The notes beneath the pieces are model-generated. The model was not told the DNA's origin and did not search any database. It was given only the letters and a program-made list of their open reading frames with translations. From positions 6,510,001 to 6,574,000 of the forward strand of contig OY969916.1 of assembly GCA_963704535.1 (NCBI GenBank): a stretch of 64,000 nt of DNA, read 5' to 3'. This stretch comes from G963704535 sp963704535. GTDB lineage: Bacteria; Chloroflexota; Chloroflexia; Chloroflexales; Roseiflexaceae. The translations under genes and the position numbers were made by a program. Shown here piece after piece: positions 1-8,512 of the stretch (the first letter of the stretch is position 1; the number at the start of each line of letters is the position of its first letter).

Positions 1-798
1 ATAGGCCGCCAGCACTGCCTGCGGCGGAACTGCGACGTTCAGGCTACGCAGGATCGCCAGCAGCGCCAGGCTGTGCAGCACGAAGATCGATACCTGCAAG
101 CAGATCAGCAGCACCAGCTTGCCCGGCTGGGCCATCAGCACCCGGCGGTTGGCGTCAAACTCGTCGACCAGTTCCAGCACCGATGAATCAGGCCAGATTG
201 GGCCGAAGATGCGGTCGGTCTGGCGCTTGATCCGCAGTGCCCAGTCGTGCAGAGTGGCGTGGGGGCGGCTACCGACGAAAAGCGAGCCGCTAAGCACGAC
301 CAACGCGGTGGCGAGGCCGCTGTAGCAGGCGCGCGGCGCGATGCCGGTCCCGGTGGTGATCACCAGATAGAGCAGGCCATAGCCGAACAGCAGCAGCATG
401 GCCCCCATCCAGCTTAACAGCTCCAGGCTGGCGACCAGCGCGACACCTCCGGTGGGGATGCCGCGGCGGCGCAGGCTTGCGGTCAGAAAGGCGTAGCTGG
501 CGACGCTACCGGCGGGGATCGCCTGGCTGGTGAGGATCGTCACGAGCGCTGCCGCTGAGAGCCACAGCGTGCGAGCCCGGTAGCCCAGTGTCGCCAAGAC
601 GCGGCCATAGACTTGCCCGGCGCACAGATAGCCGGCGACGACGGCCAGCACCGCCGAGGCCAGCCAACCGGGCTGGGCATCCTGCACCAGCAGCAGCGCC
701 TCGTGAATCTTGATCCAGTTTCTCGCAACCAACACTAGCAAGGCGGCGAGCAGCAGGGCGCCGACAAGGTAAGTGCGGGGAAGACGGCGTAGTAGCAT
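1..798 (-). CDS. Flippase-like integral membrane protein (LPG synthase TM / UPF0104 family), C-terminus off the window
   Basis: An open frame runs from ATG at 798 to the window edge, 266 codons with no stop. The product is strongly hydrophobic. It starts MLLRRLPRTYLVGALLLAAL and has at least five or six likely membrane spans with small polar loops, including a stretch around residues 95-105 with SQAIPAGSVASYAFL. That glycine/proline loop and the overall pattern resemble the membrane domain of lysylphosphatidylglycerol synthase and YbhN-type proteins, which move or shield lipid-linked substrates. A weak AAGGG lies upstream of the ATG, and a TATAAT-like box is at 879-884 on the minus strand. 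The last third of the family's usual length is missing because the window ends. The family call is a recognition of pattern; the substrate is unknown. Confidence 0.7.
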   Translation of the reverse strand, partial: MLLRRLPRTYLVGALLLAALLVLVARNWIKIHEALLLVQDAQPGWLASAVLAVVAGYLCAGQVYGRVLATLGYRARTLWLSAAALVTILTSQAIPAGSVASYAFLTASLRRRGIPTGGVALVASLELLSWMGAMLLLFGYGLLYLVITTGTGIAPRACYSGLATALVVLSGSLFVGSRPHATLHDWALRIKRQTDRIFGPIWPDSSVLELVDEFDANRRVLMAQPGKLVLLICLQVSIFVLHSLALLAILRSLNVAVPPQAVLAAY

Positions 799-878
799 GT
801 GAACCCTTGCACTGACAGGCTAACGTGGCCTGTGATATCCTTGCGCTAGCCTCGATCTTCTTGATGTACCTGAACGGT

Positions 879-884
879 ATTATA
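879..884 (-). promoter_or_regulatory. Candidate -10 box for the flippase-like gene
   Basis: Reading the minus strand gives TATAAT about 80 nt before the ATG at 798. No good -35 hexamer is visible, so this is weak. Confidence 0.3.
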
Positions 885-1001
885 CACGCTTCAGGTGCGG
901 AGAAAATAGCGATCCAGTGATCCATTTGTTACAGAACCGTATCGTTCTATTAGCGGAGTTATGCGGTCATCTACCAAGCCTGGTTTCAGCCTTCGGCAGA
1001 G

Positions 1002-1078
1002 TGGTACTTTTTCTTCCTTTCCTCATCGATTTTCGCCCGGCCGGGCGAAAATCGATGAGGAAAATGGGTGAAGTACCT
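1002..1078. repeat. Long perfect palindrome with outer inverted arms
   Basis: Positions 1018-1063 form a 46-bp perfect palindrome with no loop, centred between 1040 and 1041 on CCCGGCCGGG. Outer arms GGTACTT (1002-1008) and AAGTACC (1072-1078) extend the inverted repeat. It lies just downstream of the FAD oxidoreductase gene, so it may terminate that operon, but there is no T-run typical of an intrinsic terminator. The rest of 799-1127 shows no gene. Confidence 0.85.
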
Positions 1079-1127
1079 TGGCGGCGAGATTCGCGGGCAG
1101 CTCGAGGGCATCAGCCGCTAGCGGTGT

Positions 1128-2423
1128 TCAGCTCACCCAATCTAAAAACTTGTACCACGCCCCGACCGCCGGGAGAAACCACGGGTTGCCGTTGTAGAGG
1201 CCCAACGGCGCCCTGGGGAGTGGCAGCTCGGCGAAGGGATTGTCGCATGGCACTCCGGCGATCTGATCGGCCATCCTGGTGCCCAGGTAGGTCGCCATGG
1301 CGACGCCGTGGCCGGCGTAGCCAAGCGCGTAGTACAACCCGCCGATCTGACCGGCGTGCGGCATCATATCGAACGTGAAATCGAGTGTCCCGCCCCAGGC
1401 GTACTCGATCCTGGCATCGCGCAGCCGCGGGTAGACCTGGATCATTCCCCGGCGCAGGATCTCGGCGCTTTCGCGCACGGTCGCGGGCGTCTCTGGGAAG
1501 AAGCCGGCGCGACCACCAAACAGCATCCGCCGATCGGGCGTGAGCCGGAAGTAGAACAGGAAGCGCTTGGTATCGAAGATCATGCGGTCGCGCGGGCTGA
1601 TCTCGTGGGCCAGCGGCTCGGGCAGCGGCTCGGTGGCGATGATATAGGAGCCGATCGGGACGATCCGCCGCCGCAGGGCTGGGGTCGCCGGCCCGGTGTA
1701 GCCGCCGGTGGCGATGAGGACTGCGCCGGCGCGTAGGGTGCCGCCGGCGGTGCCGACGAACTGCCCGCCGGCGTTGATCCCGGCGCTCCCACGTTTGATC
1801 CACGCCACCGGCGTATGGTCGAACAGCAGGGCGCCGGCGCGGGCCGCCGCGCGGGCCAGCCCGGCGACATAGCGCGCCGGGTCGAGCCCGGCGCTGGCTT
1901 CGTCGACCAGCCCGCCGTGGTAGGCGTCCGAGCCTATCTCGGCGCGCAGCTCGTTCCTGGGCACGATACGGGTGGGATGGCCGAACTCGCGAGCGAGCAC
2001 CTCCGCCTCGTGGGCCAGGCCCTTGACGTGCGCCGGCTTGAAGGCCAGCAGCAGGTGGCCCGAGCGGGCGAAGTGGCAGTCGATCGCTTCTTCGGCGACG
2101 ATTCGCTCCACACAGTCGATCGCTTCGATCGAGGCCGCGAACATCCGGCGCGCCAGCTCGCGGCCATACTTCGCCAGCAGCGCCTGTACCTCAACCTTGA
2201 GCCCGGTGAGTACCATCCCGCCGTTGCGCGAGCTGGCGCCCCAGCCGAAGCTGCGCGCCTCCAGCACGGCGACAGTCAGCCCGCGCCGGGCAAGCGCGAG
2301 CGCGGCCGAGAGCCCGGTGTACCCGCCGCCCACGACGACTACGTCCACCTTGCTCGGCAGCGACCGCTCGGCATCGGAGGCTGCAAATGTGACGCCCTCG
2401 ATCCAAATGGGGTGTTCTTTCAT
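1128..2423 (-). CDS. FAD-dependent amine/glycine oxidase-type oxidoreductase (DAO family)
   Basis: The product has 431 residues from ATG at 2423. A dinucleotide-binding fold opens with DVVVVGGGYTGLSAALALA near residues 27-45, followed by the acidic residue of VLEARSFGWGASSRNGG that contacts the adenosine ribose of FAD. The C-terminal region with DFTFDMMPHAGQIGGLYYA and GYAGHGVAMA is the usual FAD-closing motif of D-amino-acid oxidase-like proteins such as PuuB/OrdL. It oxidises an amine or amino acid by family analogy. The reading frame continues 30 codons upstream, but that part overlaps an intergenic repeat, so the internal ATG is preferred. It is the last gene of a minus-strand run after the two CoA-transferase subunits, which suggests joint catabolism of an amino acid or polyamine-derived acid (inference). 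Confidence 0.85.
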   Translation of the reverse strand: MKEHPIWIEGVTFAASDAERSLPSKVDVVVVGGGYTGLSAALALARRGLTVAVLEARSFGWGASSRNGGMVLTGLKVEVQALLAKYGRELARRMFAASIEAIDCVERIVAEEAIDCHFARSGHLLLAFKPAHVKGLAHEAEVLAREFGHPTRIVPRNELRAEIGSDAYHGGLVDEASAGLDPARYVAGLARAAARAGALLFDHTPVAWIKRGSAGINAGGQFVGTAGGTLRAGAVLIATGGYTGPATPALRRRIVPIGSYIIATEPLPEPLAHEISPRDRMIFDTKRFLFYFRLTPDRRMLFGGRAGFFPETPATVRESAEILRRGMIQVYPRLRDARIEYAWGGTLDFTFDMMPHAGQIGGLYYALGYAGHGVAMATYLGTRMADQIAGVPCDNPFAELPLPRAPLGLYNGNPWFLPAVGAWYKFLDWVS

Positions 2424-2492
2424 ATCCAGTCTTTTAGAATCAGTCTGAAAAGGTCCGTGTCTCACTCGCGATTCGGTGGTGGAAAGAGATTC

Positions 2493-2536
2493 TTGAGGGG
2501 GCAACCCCCTCAAACTCCCCCTTTTCAGACAGCCTC
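2493..2536. repeat. GC-rich hairpin repeat, family A (reverse orientation)
   Basis: TTGAGGGGG and CCCCCTCAA arms are followed by ACTCCCCCTTTTCAGACAG. On the minus strand this reads CTGTCTGAAAAGGGGGAG, the head of the family seen many times in the window. The copy abuts the stop codon of the CoA-transferase beta gene. Confidence 0.85.
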
Positions 2537-3295
2537 TTAGCGATACATGCCCTGTGGGTCCAGGTCGACACGGATGCGCTGGAGTTCCTCGGCGGTCGGC
2601 GCCGGGGTCGCGCCGATCGTGGACGCCACCCGCAGCCGCCAGCCCACCTCGGCGCGCACCTCGTCCAGCGTCACGCCGGGATGCAGCGAGACCAGCCGCA
2701 TCTCGCGCTGGGGGGTCTCGAAGTCAAATAGCGCCAAGTCGGTGATCACGAGCTGGGGGCCGCCGCCGGGCAGGCCGAGCACCCAACGGCCCTCGCCGCC
2801 GGCCAGGTGCCCTGGACTGGTCATGAAGTCGAGCCGATCGACAAAGGCGCGCCGCTTGAGGCGCATGATATAGAAGACGCGCTGTGCGTGGGTCGCGATC
2901 TCGCAGGCGCCGCCACTGCCGGGGAGCCGGACTTTGGGCGCGTGGTAGTCGCCGATCACGCTGGTGTTCAGGTTGCCGTAGCGGTCGACTTGGGCGCCGC
3001 CCAGTAGCGCCACCTCGACCAGGCCGCGCTGGAGGTACAGGCCGAACAGGTCGGCCATCGAGACCACCGAGGTCGCGCCGGTGACGAGGGTCGGGTCGCC
3101 GATCGAGAGCGGCAGGCGCGCCGGTCGCGCGCCATAGACCCCGGCCTCGTAGATCAGCTCCAAATTGGGCGCGACGGTGGCGCGGGCGAGATTGCAGGCG
3201 ATGTTCGGCAGCCCCACGCCGACGAACACCGTGCGCGCGCCCGCCAGCGCCCGCGCCGCCGCGACGATCATCATCTCGGAAGGTGTGTATTCCAT
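2537..3295 (-). CDS. CoA-transferase family I, beta subunit (glutaconate CoA-transferase/IpdB type)
   Basis: The product has 252 residues. It has the family's early FVGVGLPNIACNLARA segment, the EAGVYGA motif with Glu50 where the catalytic glutamate of glutaconate-type CoA-transferase beta subunits is expected, and the LPGSGGACEIA glycine-rich segment. Such subunits pair with an alpha chain to move CoA between acyl acids; some relatives (IpdAB) instead open rings during steroid breakdown. Its partner lies immediately upstream at 3374-4291, separated only by a repeat, so the pair is very likely co-transcribed. The acyl substrate cannot be read from the sequence. Confidence 0.85.
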   Translation of the reverse strand: MEYTPSEMMIVAAARALAGARTVFVGVGLPNIACNLARATVAPNLELIYEAGVYGARPARLPLSIGDPTLVTGATSVVSMADLFGLYLQRGLVEVALLGGAQVDRYGNLNTSVIGDYHAPKVRLPGSGGACEIATHAQRVFYIMRLKRRAFVDRLDFMTSPGHLAGGEGRWVLGLPGGGPQLVITDLALFDFETPQREMRLVSLHPGVTLDEVRAEVGWRLRVASTIGATPAPTAEELQRIRVDLDPQGMYR

Positions 3296-3310
3296 AATTG
3301 CTCTCTGTTG

Positions 3311-3360
3311 GGTGAGGGGAGACTGAGGGGCAGCCCCCTCAAACCCCCTTTTTCCCGGAG
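3311..3360. repeat. GC-rich hairpin repeat, family A
   Basis: GAGACTGAGGGG and CCCCTCAAACCCCC arms around a GCAGCC core fill the gap between the two CoA-transferase subunit genes. Confidence 0.85.
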
Positions 3361-3373
3361 TGGTCTGCGTGAT

Positions 3374-4291
3374 TTAACGATAGGCTCCATAATCGATCGG
3401 GCCGGCCGGTGCCGGGCCGGGCCGCAGGCGTTCGAGCGTCTCGGCGCCGAGCTTCTGCATGTACTCGGCGCGATCGGCAACGCCGTAGACCCATTCGTCA
3501 AGCCAGGCGTGCGTCCGTGCTGGCTCCCGCGAGAGTTCGTCCCACGCCAGGTAGAACGGGTTGTCACGGTCGTAGTAGCCCTGGACGTACGACGGGTGCG
3601 CGCCGTAGGGCTCGTGGACTACCGCGTCGACGATCAGGCCGGGAATGAGCGTCCGGTTGGGGTCGGCGCGGATCACGGCCTCGTCGACGATCTCCTCCAC
3701 GACGACGATCACCTGGCGCGCGGCGAAGGCGACCTCCTTCTGGACGCTCAGCAGCCCCCAAAGTTGGGTGTTGCCCTCGCAGTCGGCCCGCTGCGCGTGG
3801 AGGATCGCCACATCGGGGTTGATCGGAGGCACTACGGCCACCTGCCCGTCGTCGTAAGGGCTCTCGACGAACTTGATCCGGTCGTTGACGCGCGGTAGAT
3901 CCGAACCCAGGAAGCTACGCAGCGGAAAGAACGGCAGGCCGCTGGCCCCGGCGATGTAGCGACAAACCATGCCGTAGTGCGAGTACTCCTCTAGCTCCAG
4001 CGGCGCCGGGTCATCGTGCTCGACCGCGCGGCGCAGGCAGTGCAGCGGGCCGACGCCGGGATTGCCCAGGTAGCTGAAGACCAACTTGCGCGCGACACCG
4101 GCGGCGACCATCTGATCATAGATCAGGTCCGGGGTCATGCGGATCAGCGTCAGGTCGCGGCGGCGCTGGCGGATGATCTCGTGGCCGGCGGCGAAGCAGA
4201 TGAACGCCGTGAAGCCCTCGATCGCGACCGACATGCCGTCGCGAACGTAGGCGGCGACGGCGTCGTGCATGGATTGGCGTTTATCGATCAT
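3374..4291 (-). CDS. CoA-transferase family I, alpha subunit (glutaconate CoA-transferase/IpdA type)
   Basis: The product has 305 residues from ATG at 4291. The N-terminal part has GMSVAIEGFTAFICFAAGHEI, the expected loop of class I alpha subunits, and further on DLIYDQMVAAG, VNPD-like PINPDVAILHAQRAD and VVEEIVD segments typical of GctA. It should form the heteromer with the product of the next gene (2537-3295). The family makes acyl-CoA from acetyl- or succinyl-CoA and a free acid in the cytoplasm. It is the first gene of the three-gene minus-strand run ending in the FAD oxidase. Confidence 0.85.
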   Translation of the reverse strand: MIDKRQSMHDAVAAYVRDGMSVAIEGFTAFICFAAGHEIIRQRRRDLTLIRMTPDLIYDQMVAAGVARKLVFSYLGNPGVGPLHCLRRAVEHDDPAPLELEEYSHYGMVCRYIAGASGLPFFPLRSFLGSDLPRVNDRIKFVESPYDDGQVAVVPPINPDVAILHAQRADCEGNTQLWGLLSVQKEVAFAARQVIVVVEEIVDEAVIRADPNRTLIPGLIVDAVVHEPYGAHPSYVQGYYDRDNPFYLAWDELSREPARTHAWLDEWVYGVADRAEYMQKLGAETLERLRPGPAPAGPIDYGAYR

Positions 4292-4363
4292 GGCGTTAGT
4301 TTCGTATGAAATGCGATTTGTGTCAACTACGGTTCCAGACCTCGACGATAATGAACGCCGCGT

Positions 4364-5797
4364 TTAGGGTTCCTCAAGCTCCAGCACCACCAGCCCCAGC
4401 GTGATATCCGCTGCGTACACACACCTCGTCGTGCGCTCGCCGGCCCGGCAAAGGTGTACGCGCACGCCCCAGACACCGTCGTAGGGATTGGCGCGCTCCC
4501 GTTCGCGCACCTCCTGGAAGGCGACCCGCTCGACAGCCGGCCGGTCGGGGTCGCTCACATCGTAGCGGAAGACCTGCACGCCATCGCGGTACCATCCGAC
4601 GAACAGCAGATCGCCATCGACCAGCAGATTGTGCGGCGTGGACTGCGGGTCCTCCAGCCCGATCGACAGCACCTCGCGTGGCTGTGACAAGTCGCGAATG
4701 TCGAACAACCGCAGCCCATCCGGTCGGTCCTCGGCCTCGACAAACAGGAAGTTCCCGTCGGCAGTCGGGAAGCTATGGTGGGCGTTGAACTGCGGTGGGG
4801 CGATGCTGCCGGGCGGGTTCAGCGCGACGACCTCGGCGCCCGATACGAGTTGGCGCCGGTCCAGAACGACCACGCCGGCAGTCCAGTAGGCGACGTAGAC
4901 TCGATCGCCGACGATCGTTGTATCGTGGACGTAGGAGCCGGCGAAGTTGGGGTAGCCGCCGTGCGGGTGGGCATGCAGGTGGTAGACGTTGATCTCGCGC
5001 ACCTGCGCCAGGTCGCGGATGTCGAGCACGCGCAGATCGAACGTATCCTTGGATGAGGCCAACAAAAAGGCGCCGTCGCCGGCCGCATCGACATCGATCT
5101 GAGTCGTGTGGACATTGCACCAGGCAATATCGGAGCCGACGGTCGTGCCGTCATGGCGACCGAGCAACACCGGCGCGCCTGGGTCAGTGACCTCGACGAT
5201 CGCGATGCCGCAGGGGCCATCGTAAAAGTTGCGCTGGTTCTCCATCGCCAGCGCCAGGTACCAGCGCCCGCCCTGGCGGAACGGCTTCAGATCGTAGGTG
5301 ATCGCATCGGGACTCCAGCGCCAGGCGCCCACGATCGCCGGCTGGGCCGCGTCGGTGACATCGACGATCGTGAAGGCGGCCGCGCCGAGGCCGCTCACGG
5401 CGACGTACATTCGCGCCCCGATCTCAAACAAGCCCAGCTCGCCATTGGCGCAGACCTCGGTCGGGACAAAGGCGAGCTGGCCCACACCCTGCGCCGGCAA
5501 CTCAAACGGCGACGGCTGCGCGCAATCGCCGATCGGCACCTGGGCCGCGACCAGATCGAGCGGCCCGGCATAGAGTGAGGGGTTAGTTGTTTGAGTGGGC
5601 GCGGCTGTCGATACAAGCGTCGGCGCGGGCACAACGCTCGGCCTGGGTGTAATGCTTGTCGCGGGCGCACTCGTCGGCTGGCCTGCCGGTCGGGGCGTTG
5701 GCGTCACGACGACCGCTTCCTGCGCGGGCGGCGGCGCCGCCTGCGCGCACGCGACAAGCAGGACGATCGCCGCAAGGAGCAGAAGGTGCTTTTTCAT
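4364..5797 (-). CDS. LVIVD-repeat beta-propeller lipoprotein
   Basis: The product has 477 residues. The N-terminus MKKHLLLLAAIVLLVAC is a lipoprotein signal peptide with lipobox LVAC and Cys17 as the lipidated residue. A Pro/Thr-rich linker runs to about residue 75, as is usual for surface proteins of this group. The rest holds several LVIVD-like blades, for example FTIVDVTDAAQPAIVG, IAIVEVTDPGAPVLLG, LRVLDIRDLAQVREI and VFRYDVSDPDRPAVE. These make a propeller on the outer face of the membrane; the ligand is unknown. A clear promoter sits at 5835-5864, giving a leader of about 30 nt. Confidence 0.85.
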   Translation of the reverse strand: MKKHLLLLAAIVLLVACAQAAPPPAQEAVVVTPTPRPAGQPTSAPATSITPRPSVVPAPTLVSTAAPTQTTNPSLYAGPLDLVAAQVPIGDCAQPSPFELPAQGVGQLAFVPTEVCANGELGLFEIGARMYVAVSGLGAAAFTIVDVTDAAQPAIVGAWRWSPDAITYDLKPFRQGGRWYLALAMENQRNFYDGPCGIAIVEVTDPGAPVLLGRHDGTTVGSDIAWCNVHTTQIDVDAAGDGAFLLASSKDTFDLRVLDIRDLAQVREINVYHLHAHPHGGYPNFAGSYVHDTTIVGDRVYVAYWTAGVVVLDRRQLVSGAEVVALNPPGSIAPPQFNAHHSFPTADGNFLFVEAEDRPDGLRLFDIRDLSQPREVLSIGLEDPQSTPHNLLVDGDLLFVGWYRDGVQVFRYDVSDPDRPAVERVAFQEVRERERANPYDGVWGVRVHLCRAGERTTRCVYAADITLGLVVLELEEP

Positions 5798-5834
5798 GGT
5801 GCTCGCGATGCTCTAGGCTGAAACCTGGCGTCGA

Positions 5835-5864
5835 ATCATACCGCGCATACCGATACTTCGTCAA
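5835..5864 (-). promoter_or_regulatory. Promoter TTGACG-N18-TATGAT (first of three alike)
   Basis: On the minus strand, TTGACG (5864-5859), an 18-nt spacer ending GCGCGG and TATGAT (5840-5835) precede the lipoprotein gene. The same architecture recurs at 7210-7239 and 8264-8293. Confidence 0.7.
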
Positions 5865-5899
5865 TAGCTCAACATCTGCCCCAATTGTAGGGAACATGT

Positions 5900-6303
5900 A
5901 TGCCATACAACCCAGACAAACATCACCGGCGCTCGATTCGGCTGCGCGGCTATAATTACGCAGAACGCGGTGCCTACTTCGTGACGATCAGTGTCCAATA
6001 CCGGGCGTATCTACTGGGCAATGTGGTAGACGGCCAGATGTGCTGTAGTGAACCGGGGGCCATGGTCTGGCGCTCGTGGCGGATGCTGCCGGAGAAATTC
6101 CCGTCCTTCAGTGGCTCAAGACGATGACCACCAACGCCTACATCAGCGGCGTTCGCGATCCTGGGTAGCCGCCGTTCGACGGCCGTCTGTAGCAGCGCAA
6201 CTACTACGAGCACATCGTTCGCGACGCGGCCGACCTGGCCCGCATCCGTGCCTACATCGAGCGCAACCCGGCGTGCTGGGGCGCCGGCAAAGCGCGGCGC
6301 TGA
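5900..6303 (+). pseudogene. Degraded REP-associated tyrosine transposase (RAYT, Y1 family)
   Basis: The first 75 codons (5900-6127, start ATG after AGGGA) encode the RAYT-like beginning RRSIRLRGYNYAERGAYFVT. A second frame from about 6112 gives WLKTMTTNAYI, then the family's C-terminal NYYEHIVRDAADLARIRAYI and ERNPACWG, ending at TGA 6301-6303. Two in-frame TAG codons (6166-6168 and 6190-6192) interrupt it, the second where the family usually has Trp. The middle of the protein, about 60 residues that should hold the HUH metal-binding core, is missing. The gene is therefore dead by deletion, frameshift and stops. RAYT proteins mobilise or maintain REP palindromes, which this genome still carries. 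Confidence 0.8.
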
Positions 6304-6333
6304 TCGATGATCGCTGCGCTCCTGAGAGCAGTC

Positions 6334-7122
6334 CTATCCCTCCGACGCCAGCCACGCATGCACGCGCTCTGTAACCCATCCTGTGTCCGCCGGTCGTAGT
6401 GCCGGTGGTGGCACTGGCTGAGTATAGTCAATCTCATCGGCATAACGGGCGCGATCGTACACCATTTCCAGCGCCGCTTGCAGATCCAGCGCTGCGTCGA
6501 CGTGCGGGTCGCGCAGGGGGACAGCGATTGTCGGTAGCCGGTCACGCAGATCGATATACCAGACCGCGAGCCGCCCGCCAGCGCCGGCCCGGTGCAGCAG
6601 CGCGTAGTAGTCGCTTTTGCCTGCGACTTCCTCAGGGCGCTCGCCGGCGCGCAGCAGATCGATCTCAATCCAGTGCGTCTGCGTCGAGAAGATCGCCGCG
6701 CGCTTGCTCACAAACTGCCGTCGCCCCTGCGTTCCGGTCGCCTTGTTGCGCGGCGAGAGCACCTCAATCGTTGTGACCACGGTGCGGCTGCGGCGGTCGT
6801 GGATCTCCAGATACCGATCATGGACCTCCAGCGCAGGCAGGGGCTCGATAATCGTCGGCGGGGTAATCACGTTCGTCTCGCTAGGGAGCGAGGGGCGTGA
6901 GTGCGGGCGCTCAACCAAGTAGACATCCGGGACGATCTGGTGGCGTGTTTCGGGATCGTCCGGGTCAGTAATGTAGACACGCTCCTCGATCGATACGTGG
7001 AAGTGCGGTGCGATCTGCTCGATGAGCAGATCGCTGATCACGGAGATAAGCCGATGATGGATGCTCGGCCAGCCGCTCGGCTCCTCCAGGTAGGGGTCCA
7101 TGCCCGGAAATGGTGATGGCAT
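6334..7122 (-). CDS. DUF4058 family protein
   Basis: The product has 262 residues beginning MPSPFPGMDPYLE, the signature start of DUF4058. ATG at 7122 is preceded by GGAGGAAC, which decides the start over an upstream in-frame codon. Conserved-looking segments include IEERVYITDPDD, TTIEVLSPRNK and a DLRDRLPTIAVPL region. The ExK-like VLSPRNK pattern recalls nuclease-like folds, but no function is established here. A promoter of the shared type lies at 7210-7239. Confidence 0.85.
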   Translation of the reverse strand: MPSPFPGMDPYLEEPSGWPSIHHRLISVISDLLIEQIAPHFHVSIEERVYITDPDDPETRHQIVPDVYLVERPHSRPSLPSETNVITPPTIIEPLPALEVHDRYLEIHDRRSRTVVTTIEVLSPRNKATGTQGRRQFVSKRAAIFSTQTHWIEIDLLRAGERPEEVAGKSDYYALLHRAGAGGRLAVWYIDLRDRLPTIAVPLRDPHVDAALDLQAALEMVYDRARYADEIDYTQPVPPPALRPADTGWVTERVHAWLASEG

Positions 7123-7209
7123 TGTGTTCTGTTCCTCCGCGCGGCTTCGCTGGTCGCCGCACCGCCACACCGATGCCCGGCATCGGAATCAAATCCCTAG
7201 CGTGGGGCA

Positions 7210-7239
7210 ATGATACCGCGCCCGCTGGTGGTTCGTCAA
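7210..7239 (-). promoter_or_regulatory. Promoter TTGACG-N18-TATCAT (second of three alike)
   Basis: On the minus strand, TTGACG (7239-7234) and TATCAT (7215-7210) are 18 nt apart, the spacer ends GCGCGG and the downstream flank is TGCCCCACGC. It sits 88 nt before the DUF4058 start. Confidence 0.65.
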
Positions 7240-7291
7240 TGCCGCCGACGTCGCCGGCCTGAGATTTGGCCGGCAAGGTGATAGCTCGACG

Positions 7292-8128
7292 CTACTCATG
7301 CCGGCGGCTGACAGTCTCCTGCCCAGCCAGTTCGATCATCTGCCGGCCGTCGCGCTCGACCCACACGCCGCAGGCGCCGCCGCCCTGGCTGATGGTCAGA
7401 TCGAGAGGACGGCCATCCATGTGCAGCGCCGGGTGATAGAACTGCGCGACCTGCTCGGCGGCACCCTCGATGTAGTGACCGATCAGCGCGCGGCGGAAGC
7501 GGTCGGCGGTAGTGTTGGGGTAGCTGCCGTGGACCAGCGCGCCGTTGAAGAACAGCACGTCGCCGGCTTTCATCACCACCGGCTGGGCCTCCACGCCGGT
7601 GGGCAGCGGCACCGTCACATCGGTGAAGCTCACGCGAGTGTCGGCTTTGGTGGTGCAAAGGATGGGCCAGGTATGGCTGCCCGGCACGATTTGCATGCAG
7701 CCATTGGCCTCGTCGCAGTCGTCGAGCGCCATCCATGCGGCGATGCAACTGCCCGGTTGAGCCTTCAAGTAGAAATTATCCTGGTGCAGTGCCTGACCGC
7801 GTGCCCCTGGCGGCTTGAAGTACAGCATCGTCTGGACGGCGTATGGCTCGCGGCCGAGCAGCCCGCTCATACAAGCGTTGAGCCGCTCGTCGATCAGCCA
7901 GCGTAGCGAGACCTCGTCCCAGCGGTGCATGTGAATCATGCGCGGGTAGCGCTTGAGCGGGTCGTTGCTGGCCGGGTCGGCGCCCACCAGGTCGCCAGGG
8001 TACGAGCCATGGCGCCGCAGAGTCATGTAGTGCTCGCGGTAAGCGGCCACCTCGTCCTGCGTGAACAGACCCCCGACGGCCACATAGCCGTTTTCCAGGT
8101 AGAACTGTTTGTGCTCTTCTGTCAGCAT
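7292..8128 (-). CDS. Phytanoyl-CoA dioxygenase (PhyH) family Fe(II)/2-oxoglutarate oxygenase
   Basis: The product has 278 residues. The metal triad of the double-stranded beta-helix fold is visible: His115-Gln-Asp117 in ALHQDNFYL and the distal His200 in GALVHGSYPN. Arg213 in FRRALIGHYI is a candidate 2-oxoglutarate anchor. These enzymes hydroxylate or otherwise oxidise small organic substrates using O2 and 2-oxoglutarate. The substrate is unknown and no pathway partner is adjacent. The start ATG at 8128 follows GAGAGGAGACAGC. A promoter of the shared type lies at 8264-8293. Confidence 0.85.
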   Translation of the reverse strand: MLTEEHKQFYLENGYVAVGGLFTQDEVAAYREHYMTLRRHGSYPGDLVGADPASNDPLKRYPRMIHMHRWDEVSLRWLIDERLNACMSGLLGREPYAVQTMLYFKPPGARGQALHQDNFYLKAQPGSCIAAWMALDDCDEANGCMQIVPGSHTWPILCTTKADTRVSFTDVTVPLPTGVEAQPVVMKAGDVLFFNGALVHGSYPNTTADRFRRALIGHYIEGAAEQVAQFYHPALHMDGRPLDLTISQGGGACGVWVERDGRQMIELAGQETVSRRHE

Positions 8129-8263
8129 TAGCTGTCTCCTCTCGCTGGCGTGTCCCTTTTGTCAAGCAGATGAGCAGGTGCTTCTGACGCACTCTCCCTA
8201 TCGGCTCAAAGCGCAGAAGCAGCGTGAACAAATCACTCTGCTTGCTCTATTGGCGTGGGAGCA

Positions 8264-8293
8264 ATGATACCGCGCCAGTCGGTGGCTCGTCAA
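8264..8293 (-). promoter_or_regulatory. Promoter TTGACG-N18-TATCAT (third of three alike)
   Basis: On the minus strand, TTGACG (8293-8288) and TATCAT (8269-8264) are 18 nt apart; the spacer ends GCGCGG and the flank reads TGCTCCCACGC, almost the same as the copy at 7210-7239. It drives the PhyH-family gene with a leader of about 130 nt. Confidence 0.65.
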
Positions 8294-8477
8294 TGCCGGC
8301 AATGCCGTCAGCCCGAGCGTCGGCCAGCGATGTGTCATACATTTTTGCACGCTGGTGCGCCGTAACCAAGGTATACCATGATGGCCGCGCTCGCGGTGCG
8401 GCAGCTTCGATGCGGCTCATCGCCCTCGCTACGAGCCGCCCGGTGTGGGACAATCGCCAACGGTGTCACAATAAATC

Positions 8478-8506
8478 TTGACAGATCGGCGCCCTGGTAG
8501 TAGGAT
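8478..8506 (+). promoter_or_regulatory. Consensus-like sigma-70 promoter for a candidate small RNA
   Basis: TTGACA (8478-8483), a 17-nt spacer and TAGGAT (8501-8506) form a strong promoter on the plus strand. Transcription would begin near 8513, where no ORF follows but hairpins do. Confidence 0.65.
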
Positions 8507-8512
8507 AGCGCG

